Shown here: one piece after another, positions 34,199 to 45,118 of the stretch | How positions within the stretch are numbered: position 1 is the stretch's first letter | Layout: the number at the start of each line of letters is the position of its first letter | Source: Diabrotica undecimpunctata | Lineage: Eukaryota; Arthropoda; Insecta; Coleoptera; Chrysomelidae | DNA: 64,000 nt | Direction: 5' to 3' | NCBI RefSeq assembly: GCF_040954645.1 | Contig: NC_092803.1 | Coordinates: 14,323,230 to 14,387,229, forward strand | Program-made: the position numbers and the translations under genes | Notes under the pieces: model-generated | What the model saw: only the letters and a program-made list of their open reading frames with translations | Told to the model about the DNA's origin: nothing | Databases searched by the model: none

Positions 34199-34524
34199 GT
34201 AATTACTATTGCTTTGTAATTATTATTAGTTATTACATAATAGTATTGGTTTGACTTTCGAACAGTAAGCCGACGCCGACGTGTCTGTCCGAGCTATAAA
34301 AAATAAACTTTGGTCTGCCAAGGGATAGTTCAAAATGAAAACATTAAATTTGGTGTCAGTGCTATTTCTTTTATTGACAAACGCAAGTCTCCGAAGGCTC
34401 AGGTCAAAAAATCAACAGATGGTTGCCGGGTGTCAGCGCGCTCGAAGGCAACAATACGAATATAGTATTTTTAGGAAATAAAAATATAAAGAGGGTTTTA
34501 TCCACGAGAATATTTTTGATTTAA

Positions 34525-34910
34525 GAGCGTAGGCGCAAAATTTCGGGCAAATGTTTTTTAAATGTATTCATTTTTTTCGAATCCTGAAATAACTAATAAG
34601 TATTTTTGAAAAATTTAAACGCAGAATGAAAGACCACATTATTACTGAGGGCCAAAAGTCCTCGAAAACTTCTATAATGTTTATTTTAATAAGTTACAGG
34701 GGTGAAAATAAAAAGTGAAAATTTAGTGTGATTTTTAATTTCAAATATATCATTCAAAAAAACTTTTTGTTTATTCTAAGGGACTTTCGGCCCTCGGTAT
34801 TAATGTAATCTGTTATTCTGTGTTTAAATTTTTTAAAAATGTTTGTTAGTTTTCACAGGATTCCAAAAAAATGTTAAAAAGCATTGGCCCGAAATTTTGC
34901 GCCTAAGCTC
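34525..34910. mobile_element. 386-bp MITE with TTAA target duplication
   Basis: Ends GAGCGTAGGCGCAAAATTTC and inverted GAGCTTAGGCGCAAAATTTC, flanked by TTAA at 34521-34524 and 34911-34914. TTAA targets fit piggyBac- or Kolobok-type mobilisation, although the ends do not start with the CCC usual for piggyBac. An inverted partial copy lies at 35632-35790. Confidence 0.8.
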
Positions 34911-35445
34911 TTAAACGAAACAAAGAAATTACTAAAATGCTCAAACTAAAAATTGTTGGAAACATAATTAGATCGATAATTGGGAAAATCTTAAAATTAC
35001 AATAGAACAAGACTTAAAATTGCAAAAACATGGTTGCAAATAAACAAACTTACATTAAATTATGAAAAAACTAAATAGGTACTCATCTACTTTTTGCTAT
35101 ATACAAAAGTTGTCTGCCAATTTTTAATTCGTTAAATATAAATAAAAAAGATCAAATATATGGATCGAAGTACATAAAATATTTAGGAGTTTTAAATGGG
35201 AATTACAAATAAAAAATATTAAAACTTTATTTGTTGTATATCTCAATATTTAGTGACACTTTTGTGACTTCATCAGGAGAAAACTGTAAATTTATTAAGA
35301 TTAGATATTGACAAAAGTTAAATATTTCATTACTTACAATATACTTAGAATATACTAATACTTTTATAGTTGTAAGTAATAAAGTATTATTTATAAATAC
35401 AGAAAAAGTTCTTTGTTTAAAATTTGTTCTGTTAAAAATTTGTAG

Positions 35446-35686
35446 TGCCAAAGTGTGGATAGAAGCTTGCAGACGAGAAGATTTGTTATTCAAAATGGAT
35501 TCACTTTATAATAATTATAGGATTTGTGAACTGCATTTTGAAGATAATGTTATTGTAAAAGGAAATAGAAGAAAAACATTGGCGCACGACGCAGTACCTA
35601 AACAAAAAGTTTTTTTGAATGAGATATTTGAAATTAAAAATAACACTAAATTTTCACTTTTTATTTTCACCCCTGTAACTTATTAA
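35446..35686 (+). CDS. THAP-domain gene, exon 2
   Basis: Acceptor TTTGTAG at 35445, phase matching exon 1; together 109 aa. It encodes WIEACRREDLLFKMD, then YRICELHFEDN with the last ligands Cys57 and His60, and the closing AHDAVPK box. The THAP module is complete. The last ~17 residues and stop (EIKNNTKFSLFIFTPVTY) lie in a partial copy of the MITE at 34525-34910, inserted inverted, so the natural C-terminus was replaced. No transposase or coiled-coil tail remains. It could be a bare DNA-binding protein or a truncated relic. Confidence 0.8.
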
Positions 35687-36295
35687 AATAAACATTATAG
35701 AAGTTTTCAGGGACTTTCGGCCCTCAGTAATAATGTAGTCTTTCATTCTGCGTTTAAATTTTTCAAAAATACTCTTAAGAATTTATATTGTGTGATATGC
35801 CCACTGACTATTAATTTTCTGGTTGTTAGCTGTCATTGGCGGCTTGGCCACGTAACTTCAAAGGACTGTCGCTTCTCTGTGTTCGGTTGTTCTCTGATAA
35901 TAGTTTGACAAATAGTTGACATTTTAAAAATTCCTCACTTACTAACTATTCTGATGTTTTGGCAACGCTGTGTGGTTCTGACGTCGTAAATCTTGAATGA
36001 CGTGTAAGCATTATTAATTAATAATTATATGAAAAACAGAAAAATCATGGTACATTGTACCATGATGGTACAATGAAAATACCATATTATAACCAAAGAA
36101 TTTATAACCTTTGCCGACGCTGAAAAGAAAAATGACACAAGACACAATGACAAAATGAAAGTGTGAATGTGAAACATCCTTGATCTTGATCCTTCTATTT
36201 ATATTTCTAATCTTAATCTATATGCGACATAGCAGCGACATTCGTCTATATTCTTTGCCATTACTATTGAAATACATAAAATCAAGTTTAATAAA

Positions 36296-36530
36296 ATGGA
36301 AGTGAAACAAGAATTTAGTGAGGAGACGTGTAAAGTAAAAATAGAGTATAATGACTTAGATGATGCTCTTCTAGAAGGCTTTAAATGCGAAATTAAGGAG
36401 GAATCCAATAGACAAAGTACACATGACATATATGATTATTTAGACTTAAAGGAATATCCTACAAATACTGAAGTACACCAAGATAGAAATAAACTGAACC
36501 AATTTGAAGAAAACCAAAAAACTGAAAAAG
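36296..36530 (+). CDS. ZNF-D exon 1: acidic N-terminal domain
   Basis: ATG 36296 opens [20 protein letters not shown], with [16 protein letters not shown] and [10 protein letters not shown], ending EENQKTEKG at AAAG|GTAAGT, phase 1. It is homologous to 10514-10748 and 30490-30727 but on the plus strand and more diverged. The spliced partner is 43315-43874, about 6.8 kb away across an intron filled with transposons. Confidence 0.85.
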
Positions 36531-37640
36531 GTAAGTAAGTTAACAGTATAATTTTAAAATATAAATAGTATAAACACAGTTTAATACTTAAAATAATCAA
36601 TAAGTAAAATGGGGTATAAATAAACTACTGTAAATTTATGAGTGATATAGTATGTTTCTGAAACAAACAAATTAAGAAGCTTATTTGTCTGACCTATCTT
36701 TAACTCTACCCTGTTGAAGTATGCAAATATTAACCCTAGACATGGGGTAACAGACAACATTAATGGTAACTCAAAAAGTGCTTTGAGCAAACATAAAAGA
36801 AATATAATCAAAACTTGAAATGATTGAACAGATTTTGGGCAATAATTAATTTAGAGCATCCATTATAACCAAACTTTTATATGATATTTAAGGTAGGCTT
36901 AAATGGTGTCTTTGCCAAGTCTCCAGTTTTCATGCTCTCACATAATATTATAGAAATGCATTGAAATATAAAAATTCATAGATTTTAATTAAATTAATGA
37001 TAATAATTAAATACATATACAAAAAAATTAATTAAAATGATATAAAAAATTAGTAGTATTAATTAAATTACCATATATAATAGAAATGCATTGAAATTAT
37101 ATAAAAATTCATAGATTTTAATGAAATTAAAGATAATAGTTAAATGCATAAACAATAAAAACTTCTACGGAAATTTACAATTTATGATTCACAAGTGTCA
37201 TTGTAGGGTGTGGGTTGACCATTCGCACCTAATAATAAGAAGGTATTAATAGACAAGATATGGAAAGTGCTGTCAGATAATTTACAATATTTAACTGCAT
37301 TTAAAGTAACAGAAGATATTTGTTTTATACTTATTCAAAACTTGTAGCTTCTCATAATACAAATTATAATTTCGTAAAAGTAACTTATAATTTAAACCTT
37401 CATATATTTTACAAAAAAAATATGGCAAATTTTATACTTATTTAAAATTTGTAGCTTCTCATAACACAAATTATTATTTCGTAAAAGTAACTTTATGTTT
37501 CTAACAATAAAATTCTAATCTTTATATAAAATTTCAATTTTACAAACTATGCTTAAATAATAATGTTAACAATTACTGTTGAACTTTAAGCTATGAAGTG
37601 ACTCTAATGAATGAATGTACTTTTTTATTTGTAGCTGTGT
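36531..37640 (+). other. ZNF-D intron, first part
   Basis: AT-rich, no gene recognised. Imperfect duplications occur: GAAATGCATTGAAAT.. at 36953 and 37082, and TTTGTAGCTTCTCATAA.. at about 37341 and 37447. Confidence 0.5.
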
Positions 37641-37649
37641 TTATAAGGT

Positions 37650-38301
37650 TTAAGGTAATAACTTATAATCTAAATGGTGTTGTTGGCTTCCGTCTGTGTA
37701 GTCTTGGCGGAGATCTTGTGGTGTTGGTATTGCATTACTTTGTCTAGGTGTTATGATTACATTTCTATATAGATATTTTAGATGAACACTGCATATTTGT
37801 TTACTACACTTAAATAAGTAGGTCATGCTCATGTTTCTCTTTGCTGATGGACACATGTTGCAGTAACAGCATCCTCTTTGAGACTCTGGACATTCCTTTA
37901 ATGCATTTCTGTTTTGGCTTTTTTGATACTTTATCACATACCAGAAAAGGTAGTATTGAACATGGTGTCAGTATCCAAGTAATGCTTTTAGTCATTCCAA
38001 ACTTGTTTCAGAAATAAATGCCAACTCCCTATTGTAATTTTGCCTTTTTATTAGTTTATTCTAGTATTGTATTCAAAACATTGTCAGAAAAAAATATTTG
38101 AAAGATGCATACTGGATCAAGTAGGTATATCTCGTAATTGCGATGTATGTCCTGGTTTTATATATACAATATTCTTTGAAGAAGTTTTACTTTTCCCTGT
38201 GCATGGTTGTTACATTCATACCCATTTTTTCCATATAATTTGTCTTTAGCTGGGGTAACCACAAACGTAGATATTTCATTGGCAGGATTTATCTGAAAAA
38301 T
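37650..38301 (-). pseudogene. piggyBac transposase relic lacking its catalytic core
   Basis: On the minus strand, 38301-38040 reads TPAKDKLYGKNGYECNNHAQ, then YIKPGH and, in a shifted frame, DPVCIFQIFFSDNVLNTILE, which matches the N-terminal dimerisation region of piggyBac transposases (DP..F.LFF..D.L..I). From 37940 to 37660 it reads GCCYCNMCPSAKRNMS and FKCSKQICSVH, the C-terminal Cys-rich zinc domain. The DDD catalytic domain between them is missing, as are clear CCC/TTAA ends. An acidic segment at 39400-39264 on the same strand (SDSEIEDVVTRAESEMES) may be its start. Confidence 0.7.
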
Positions 38302-38689
38302 AAAAATACTTATAGCGTACTGGAACCAGTATTGGAAACGGCACCAGTGATGGACACTCAACAAATTAATGCATATTATCAAGCAACCTGTTACTGTAAT
38401 TACCCCCACAAACACGTAAAACCTCCAATAGAAATCTATAATATTTGCTCTGTTTACAGCTGCTTCGTCTAGATGCCGTTAGTTGTATTAAAATCAACAT
38501 AATTTACCACATGACACTTTGGCGCCAAGACAGTCGTATTGTTAACGTTGTTTATAAAAAAGTGAATTAGTTTCTTAACTTTATGTTTAACTTTAACTCT
38601 ATGAAATAAACAATTTTTTTATATTTTCTGATAGTAGTAAAATGTATTTTGAGGTAAATAAATGACATAGATTCTTCTTTTTGCGTCAT

Positions 38690-39030
38690 TTAATATAATT
38701 CAAAAAATATTTTTTGGCCACCTTGTATAAATAATGATGTTAATGTTTGTATTACTGAATAAACAATTGAATAACCTTTAAATGAGCTACCACCCGACCC
38801 TTATTCCTATTTACAAAAATCATCGATTACATCATCACGCCCAAATGGATGACGTAACTATTATGGAAATATCTCGAAAAATCATAATTTAAAAATAAAA
38901 ATAGACCTGTTTCAGGATTTTGCTTAAAAGTGGCCTATTCTTGATCAAATGAATTTATTCCATAATTTTGAACCTCTCTATCCATATATAAAAACGGTGT
39001 CCATTACGGGAGAAAAAACATTAATTAATA
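38690..39030. mobile_element. Mariner-type non-coding fragment
   Basis: Begins with TTTTTTGGCCACCTTGTATA, a mariner-like terminus, and continues with sequence of the kind found in insect DD41D mariner UTRs (GATTACATCATCACGCCCAA; GGAAATATCTCG). No coding sequence. It splits the piggyBac relic. Confidence 0.45.
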
Positions 39031-39429
39031 ATAAATATATTTTTTTATGTTGTTTTTATTTTGGTAAAATGAACTTCTGTACTGATTAAAGACAGTCTGA
39101 GCAATAAGCAGGAATGTAAAGTGTACCAAACACATGTTATTTCTTCTAAAGTCGTGTCATCCTCTGATCTATTCCCGGTCCCTGAGGAAATTTACCTCTC
39201 TTCTAGTCTCATCACATTGAGTTTCGGATGTTTTGAATATCTGACTTTTGAATTTCCAAATTTTTAACATGATTCCATGTCCTCATGTGGCAACCATTCT
39301 GAATCACCATTGTTATCCCCAGACTGGCTTTCCATTTCAGATTCGGCTCTAGTAACAACATCTTCTATTTCACTGTCACTACTTTGGAACAGTGCAGTTA
39401 ATAAACATATTAGACCAAATGCAGACACA

Positions 39430-41250
39430 TTACATATGTCTTTGAGCTCCTTTAATATTAAACCTTCCATCAATGACTATAATACATGCATGCAAGGTAA
39501 CAAAAAATCCTGTATAGATAATATTTTTACAAAACTTGACATATTTGATTCTGCTGTATTTAATCCTCATACGTCTGATTATAATGCTCAAAAGGTAAAA
39601 TTTGAGTCAAATATAATAAAAAAAAAACGAATATTTAATAAGGAGAATAAAGATTTTTTAAAATTTATACTGGGTAATGTAGACTGGGTATCTGTTTTTG
39701 AGACATTAGAGGTAGATACTAATTTGGATGCTTTTATGAATATTGTTCAGAAAATTTTTATGCAACTAAAAAAAATCACAAAATTACTTTAAAAATAATG
39801 ATATACATTGTAAATCTAGGCTTGATATTTTGTTGAATATAAAGATATTTACCGGACAGAAAAACATAATATGATTCTTTACTGACTCAATCTCGAAAAA
39901 ATTGTTATAAAGAATGAGTTAAATAGCGAAAATAAAACTAAAATGTCTTGGCAATTATTGGTAAATGTAATTAAGGGTAATTCCAGAAATCAAGGTAATT
40001 TCTGTTTAGAGGTTGACCCTCAGGTGCTTTCTAATGAAATAAATCAATTTATGGCAACTGCAACGCTAGAAGATGTAAAGAAAAAAAAGCCTTGAAACAA
40101 TTTTTAAAATTAATATCGAAAAGAATAATCATTGCATGTTTCTAACTCCCGTTTCAGAGAAAGAAATAAGCCACATAATAAATAACTTAAAAAACAAACA
40201 TAGCTCTGTTTATGATGAAATATCAATAAACTTAATTAAATTTGTTTCATCAGAGATTTCCCTTCCTCTTTCTTTTATAGCTAATGCTTCTTTCAGGTAA
40301 GCTAAATTTCGTCAAAGTTTAAAACTGGGAATTTTCAAGCCACTACATAAAAAAGGTGATGTTACTAAGATGGAGAACTATAGACCAATAAGCCTTTTTC
40401 CATCATTCTCAAAAATATTTGAAAAAGCGATATATTCTAGAGTATAAAACTTTTTTAGTACAAACAGCTTTTTTAGTAGTTTAGTTTAGTAGTAGGCACT
40501 GTTCTTGGAAAAAACATTAGAAACACTCCTCACAGTAGCAGAGCAAACTCTAAGCAATGCTAAAGTGGTTCAGTGGAAATAGGCTGTCAACAGTTTTTGT
40601 TTACTTTAGAACCAACCAGTTATGAAAACAGTTCCCAGATACAGTCAATTTTCTGGAACAATCACAAAACATGGAACCTGCTAGATCAGTTAAATTTCTT
40701 GGTCTTCATATTGACCAGAACTTGGGGGGAACAAATACAAAATACAGCAAAAAAACTGAATAGAACCTGCTACTCATTAAGGGTATTGAAGAGCTATCTG
40801 AACCAGGGGATTTTACCAGTATTTTATCAGTATATTATGCAAACTTTTATTATGTTATGCGATATGGAGCAATCTTCTGGGATGCTGCAGTGGATAGCTC
40901 AACTGTCTTTATAATCCAAAAAAGGCTGTCGGGCTGATCTTAGGGCTAAGGCGGGAGAATCCTGTAGAGACTGATTCAAATCACTCAATATACTCACTTT
41001 CTCAGCGATCTATATATTTAAATGTATTATGTTCCTTTTTAAAATGTTTCTTTGTTTTATCACCTGCTACCAAATCATGAATATAATGGAAGAAGCCTTA
41101 ATTTGAATTTCTCACTTCAAAGATTGTCTCTAACAGAGAGAATTCCTTTGTATGCATGCTTTACGTTTTACAATAGTCTACCTCACATTCAACAGAAAAC
41201 ACACTATAGAGCTTTTAAAAGAAAGGTTTTCCCACATAGTTAACATTGAG
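39430..41250 (+). mobile_element. CR1-like LINE relic
   Basis: In broken frames: the endonuclease end (KSCIDNIFTKLDIFDS; TSDYNAQKVKF), a linker, RT motifs (LKLGIFKPLHKKGDVTKMEN, YRPISLFPSFSKIFEKAIYS), a gap where the YxDD palm should be, then the C-terminal region (AKKLNRTCYSLRVLKSYLNQ, SCRD..KSLNILTFSAIYIF, FYNSLPHI). The order and C-terminal style match CR1-group elements (Daphne/Crack-like). Many stops; RT core deleted near 40470-40560. Confidence 0.65.
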
Positions 41251-42519
41251 AGCTATACTGTGGCGGAGTGCCTGGTCTATCCTTCTCCCTGATCAGCATA
41301 TTTAATTTGTAATATTAATATATTTTAATCTGTGATACCAATATATTTTTTTTAATCTGTGATTAAGGTGGATCTGCACCCCTCAAAAAGACAAACTATA
41401 CATTTGGACAAATAGGGTTGCCTTGTCCGCTTGTTTATTGTAATATGGCGCGTTGTCAACAATGACAACACTAATGTTTCACTAACCTTTCCTAAATCAC
41501 TTTTTTATTAAAATGACGATTGGTTCTGGTTTCTTACCAAGGAAATCCTAAATTACAATTTGTTTTTCTTAACGATTTAATACTTTCCAAATAATCTCAT
41601 TGTCCAGTAAATTGTTTATGTAAGCGATCAACTGTTTGTGTGATTTTTTTCCATTATGTGAAAATTAATGGTAGTGCTACTGTCATCCTGGTGCCTTAGT
41701 CGTGGACTAATACGCACCCTGATGCGCATCGCCCCGCCTTTGAACATCTTTATATTTTTCTATTGGCCGAGAGATCTGAAAATGCCATATAAATATTAAT
41801 ACACTTATAAATATTGGACATTTTTCAGCTCTCGGATCAGTCTAGTCTCGGCTCCCAAATAGGGTCTCTGCACCCTGGGAGTCCGATGTCGGGGCGCTGC
41901 TCCAGTTCTACGAACACTTTAGACTCTGTGGCTGGGCTTTGCCCACCTCCTAAACCGAGTTTCATTTATTTCCTGTGTCAGAAATACCTAAGATGGAAGA
42001 TACGCAGAGGGTACTTCGAATATAATGGTCGAAGGCCTTCTGTAAGGCACCGTGGGAGTGTATAAGTGGCCATATTTTGACAAGCCCTTACATCCCATAT
42101 GGTGATACTACGAAGTAAACCCTCAACAAATGCATCCATTTTAGTTTTTGATGTTCTCGTTTGTTTTGACTGAGAGAAAACACTCCAGCATCAACTTGAC
42201 GACCTTTACCAGCAATTTTCTTTATATTTGAGAGACTTAAATCTTAAAATTAAATTAGGTTAAACATAATAATTGTTCAGTGGTACCTACAAATAACTGT
42301 GTGGTTTATTATATCGTAACCGCCGAGATCTACCTCCCATTCCTCCCACTATCTGTTTTTCTGCTCAAATCACTCCTCTATCTACTCTGTTAGGTTCAGT
42401 ACTTGGCTGTGCAGGATTTCCCTGGCCTGAAGCCCTGCTTGTGGAATTAGTTTTGCATCTAATTCCACAATAATTATTTTGAGGAAAAAGTCATCAAAAA
42501 AATAAAGTCCATTAACACA
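41251..42519. other. ZNF-D intron, nothing firmly recognised
   Basis: An 83-codon open frame at 41814-42065 is Ser/Arg-rich without a recognisable domain; the GC-richer region 41690-42065 may be a SINE or an exon of unknown origin. The rest is LINE 3' flank and AT-rich sequence. Confidence 0.4.
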
Positions 42520-42529
42520 CTATGGGACA

Positions 42530-42770
42530 GAGTTAGAAGTACATATATACGACGTATATTCAAGGTGGAGAATATCAAGAACTAGGTAAGAAATAGAAGA
42601 GTAGAATGGAACGATCATATAAGCTGAATGACAACAAATAGAGTAGTAAATACGGCAAGAGACCCCATCGTTTTTGTGGTCTTCCCCAATAGAAAGACCA
42701 CAAAAACGATGGAACGACAACTTACTGGAGGCCCATTGAAAAACAGACAGAGTCATGTCTACATAAAAAG
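42530..42770 (+). mobile_element. RTE LINE 3' end fragment
   Basis: Reads RRVEWNDHI, then TTNRVVNTARDPI and RKTTKTMERQL, the usual C-terminus of insect RTE ORFs (W..HI.RM...R....R...P.GRRS.GRPRKRW). Interrupted by a 19-base hairpin at 42665-42712. Confidence 0.65.
42665..42712. repeat. Perfect 19-bp hairpin inside a LINE fragment
   Basis: CCATCGTTTTTGTGGTCTT (42665-42683) and its exact reverse complement (42694-42712) enclose a 10-base loop. The right arm is the normal LINE sequence; the left arm appears to be a local inverted copy. Confidence 0.9.
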
Positions 42771-43314
42771 AAGAGGAAGGAAAGTCTTTAAAAAATAAGG
42801 CCCAATAAATGAGAATGGATCTTGGCATTGTCGATATACGTATGAGCTAACATGTACAAAGAAATGGATGACGCTTAAGATTGCTCTAAAAATCAGACAT
42901 CTGCGCTGAATACGATATCTAATTGGAGCAGGTTTAAGATAAATCTGCACAGCTCAACGTATTCTATTGACGAAACCCGTGAGAACTAGACTAATAGATG
43001 GACTAAGGTTGATTGGAGGGTTGATGCAGTTGAGAATGCAACAAATGTTTTATTACCAACTGACTGGACTAAAGATGGAATATTGTGTTATTTAATAGCT
43101 ATGGTTGACTTATTTTGTGTGAAAAGATTGTTTAAAAGAAAGCGACGTCTTACGCACATACAAGACAGAAATACAGGTGCTTAAAACATATTGATTACAT
43201 TATTGGCAAGACTTTTGCTGCCTGGTATTTAATTATGTTTAACTTTGTTTATTACTTTGTGTCTGTATTAATTTTTCTATTGTAGTAAATGTTTATAGTT
43301 GGTTTGTATTTTAG

Positions 43315-43874
43315 GTTTTACTCAGGAGGAGAATAAAATGAAAATTATGGAAACATTTTGTGAACATTCATCCCATAAAGAACACTATACGAGTCGACAC
43401 GCCGAAGGAAAACCTGTAAATAAAAATATAAAAGTTCAGACTAGACAGGGACCTTACAAATGTGAAATTTGTTTTAAACAGTTTACTACAGCAGGTAATT
43501 TGAAAAAACATTTGAGGGTGCACATTGGAGAAAAACCTTACAAGTGTGAAAGCTGTTTTAAGCAGTTTAATGATGCAAGTACTTTAAAAAAACATTTGAG
43601 ATTGCACACTGGAGAAAAACCTTATAAGTGCGAAATTTGTTTTAAGCAGTTTTCTCAAAAGGATTATTTTAAATATCATTTGAGAACACACACTGGAGAA
43701 CTTTACAAATGTGAGATTTGTTTTAAGCAGTTTTGTATAGCAGGTCACTTGAAAAGACATTTGAGAGTGCACACTGGGGAAAAACCTTACAAGTGTGAAA
43801 GCTGTTTTAAGCAGTTTAATGATGCAAGTAATTTAAAAAAACATTTGAGATTGCACACTGGAGAAAAACCGTAA
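43315..43874 (+). CDS. ZNF-D exon 2: C2H2 zinc-finger array, five fingers
   Basis: Acceptor TTTGTATTTTAG ends at 43314 and the phase completes the Gly codon of exon 1; spliced length 264 aa. An acidic leader is followed by five C2H2 fingers ([19 protein letters not shown] and relatives) with HTGEK linkers; finger 4 follows a shortened linker (HTGELYKC). The frame stops at TAA in the position of the usual Tyr codon of finger 6 (TAC in relatives), and KCEICFQRFSIA follows before homology ends at about 43911. So a nonsense change, and then loss of the rest, shortened the array. Same family as ZNF-A to C; may still be functional. Confidence 0.8.
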
Positions 43875-44520
43875 AAGTGTGAAATTTGTTTTCAGCGGTT
43901 TAGTATTGCAGTTGTAGTTTCCGTGAATATATAAGAAATTTACACATGTTGCTGCTACCAATCCCTCAATTATCTTTGCGACGCGTGGCAATACTAAACC
44001 GACCGCTTTGTACGTTTTGGAACAGTTTACTACGGCTAAACTTTTCATTACTTACAGAACTATGACTCATTAACTGCCAGTGCAAATAAATTATTAAAAT
44101 TAAATTATCTACACAATGCTTCGTATTAAAAAATTGCTGTAGACGAATTAGTTTATTAATCTGAAATTAAGTCTTTTAGAATCAATTATAAACGATTATA
44201 AACAACTATCATAATCAATGTGCTCATTACGTGAATTTTATGGAGTTAGGTTATCTGTTTTATATTGGTTTTACTTTAAACAAAATGAACTTCCGATAAT
44301 GAAGCTTTCTATCTTTAAATAAAAGAAAATTAAAAAATCATTGTCATGTGCATTTTTTTCTTTTGTAGAGTTTCGTTATGTGTCTTTATAAATTACTATA
44401 ATCTATTATTTACAAATATCCCAAACATTGTTAATTGTTTATATAAACTTTTAAAACAAAATGTAGTTTGGCACTGTGATGAGGAATGTCAATTATCTTT
44501 TGACACTTAAACAAATGTTA
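43875..44520. other. ZNF-D 3' flank
   Basis: Begins with a dead sixth finger, then sequence of unknown origin (43912-44040) and AT-rich non-coding DNA. No gene seen. Confidence 0.5.
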
Positions 44521-44528
44521 CCTTCAGG

Positions 44529-44768
44529 TACGGTTCGTAGACTTACTACGGTTGCCTCTTCCGACGGGTGGGGATGCTTGAGTTACGTCACCAAATTACA
44601 CAAGAATACAAAACCGATTTATTCGCGATTGAAACTGAATGTAGAGGGCAGGCCGATTGCAGTGTTGATTGGTTGAAGGGGAAGAATTACGTCACGAGAG
44701 TACAGTTTCGGGCTTAATGTTCATTGGTTAAGCGGAAGAGGCAACCGTAGTAAGTCTACGAACCGTGA
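44529..44768. mobile_element. 240-bp MITE with 8-bp target duplication CCTTCAGG
   Basis: Ends TACGGTTCGTAGACTTACTA and inverted TCACGGTTCGTAGACTTACT; inverted similarity of about 38 bp through GGTTGCCTCTTCCG. Flanked by CCTTCAGG at 44521-44528 and 44769-44776. Non-coding; the duplication length fits hAT or P-like mobilisation. Confidence 0.9.
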
Positions 44769-45118
44769 CCTTCAGGTCTATTCGCTCCGTGCGTGATTGA
44801 CGCGACACCTACCGCCTTCATCTGACAGTTTTGAACCTCCCAATTTGAGGTAAAACATATGTTATATTCAAACGAAATTGACAATTATTAATAATTAATT
44901 TTTTAATTGTTATTTTTCAGTTTATGTATAAAATAAATATAGTATTAAAAACAGGGTTTCTAAAAATTTATCATAATTTACCTTTTCAACCCCAAACGAA
45001 AAAAAAAGGGGAAAAATCTAGTACTGTCAAATCAAGTTTTTCATGTGGAAGAGCATGTAATTAAAAACAATAATAGTAAATGTTATGATATAAAAGCTAA
45101 AGTCATCAGGTAGGCTTC

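Noticed and set aside
36731..36760. TTAACCCTAGA as a piggyBac end
   Set aside because: Only one end; no inverted partner with TTAA was found near the piggyBac relic.
41814..42065. 83-codon frame in a GC-richer patch
   Set aside because: Ser/Pro/Arg-rich with no domain. Could be a SINE or an exon, but nothing in the sequence supports either.
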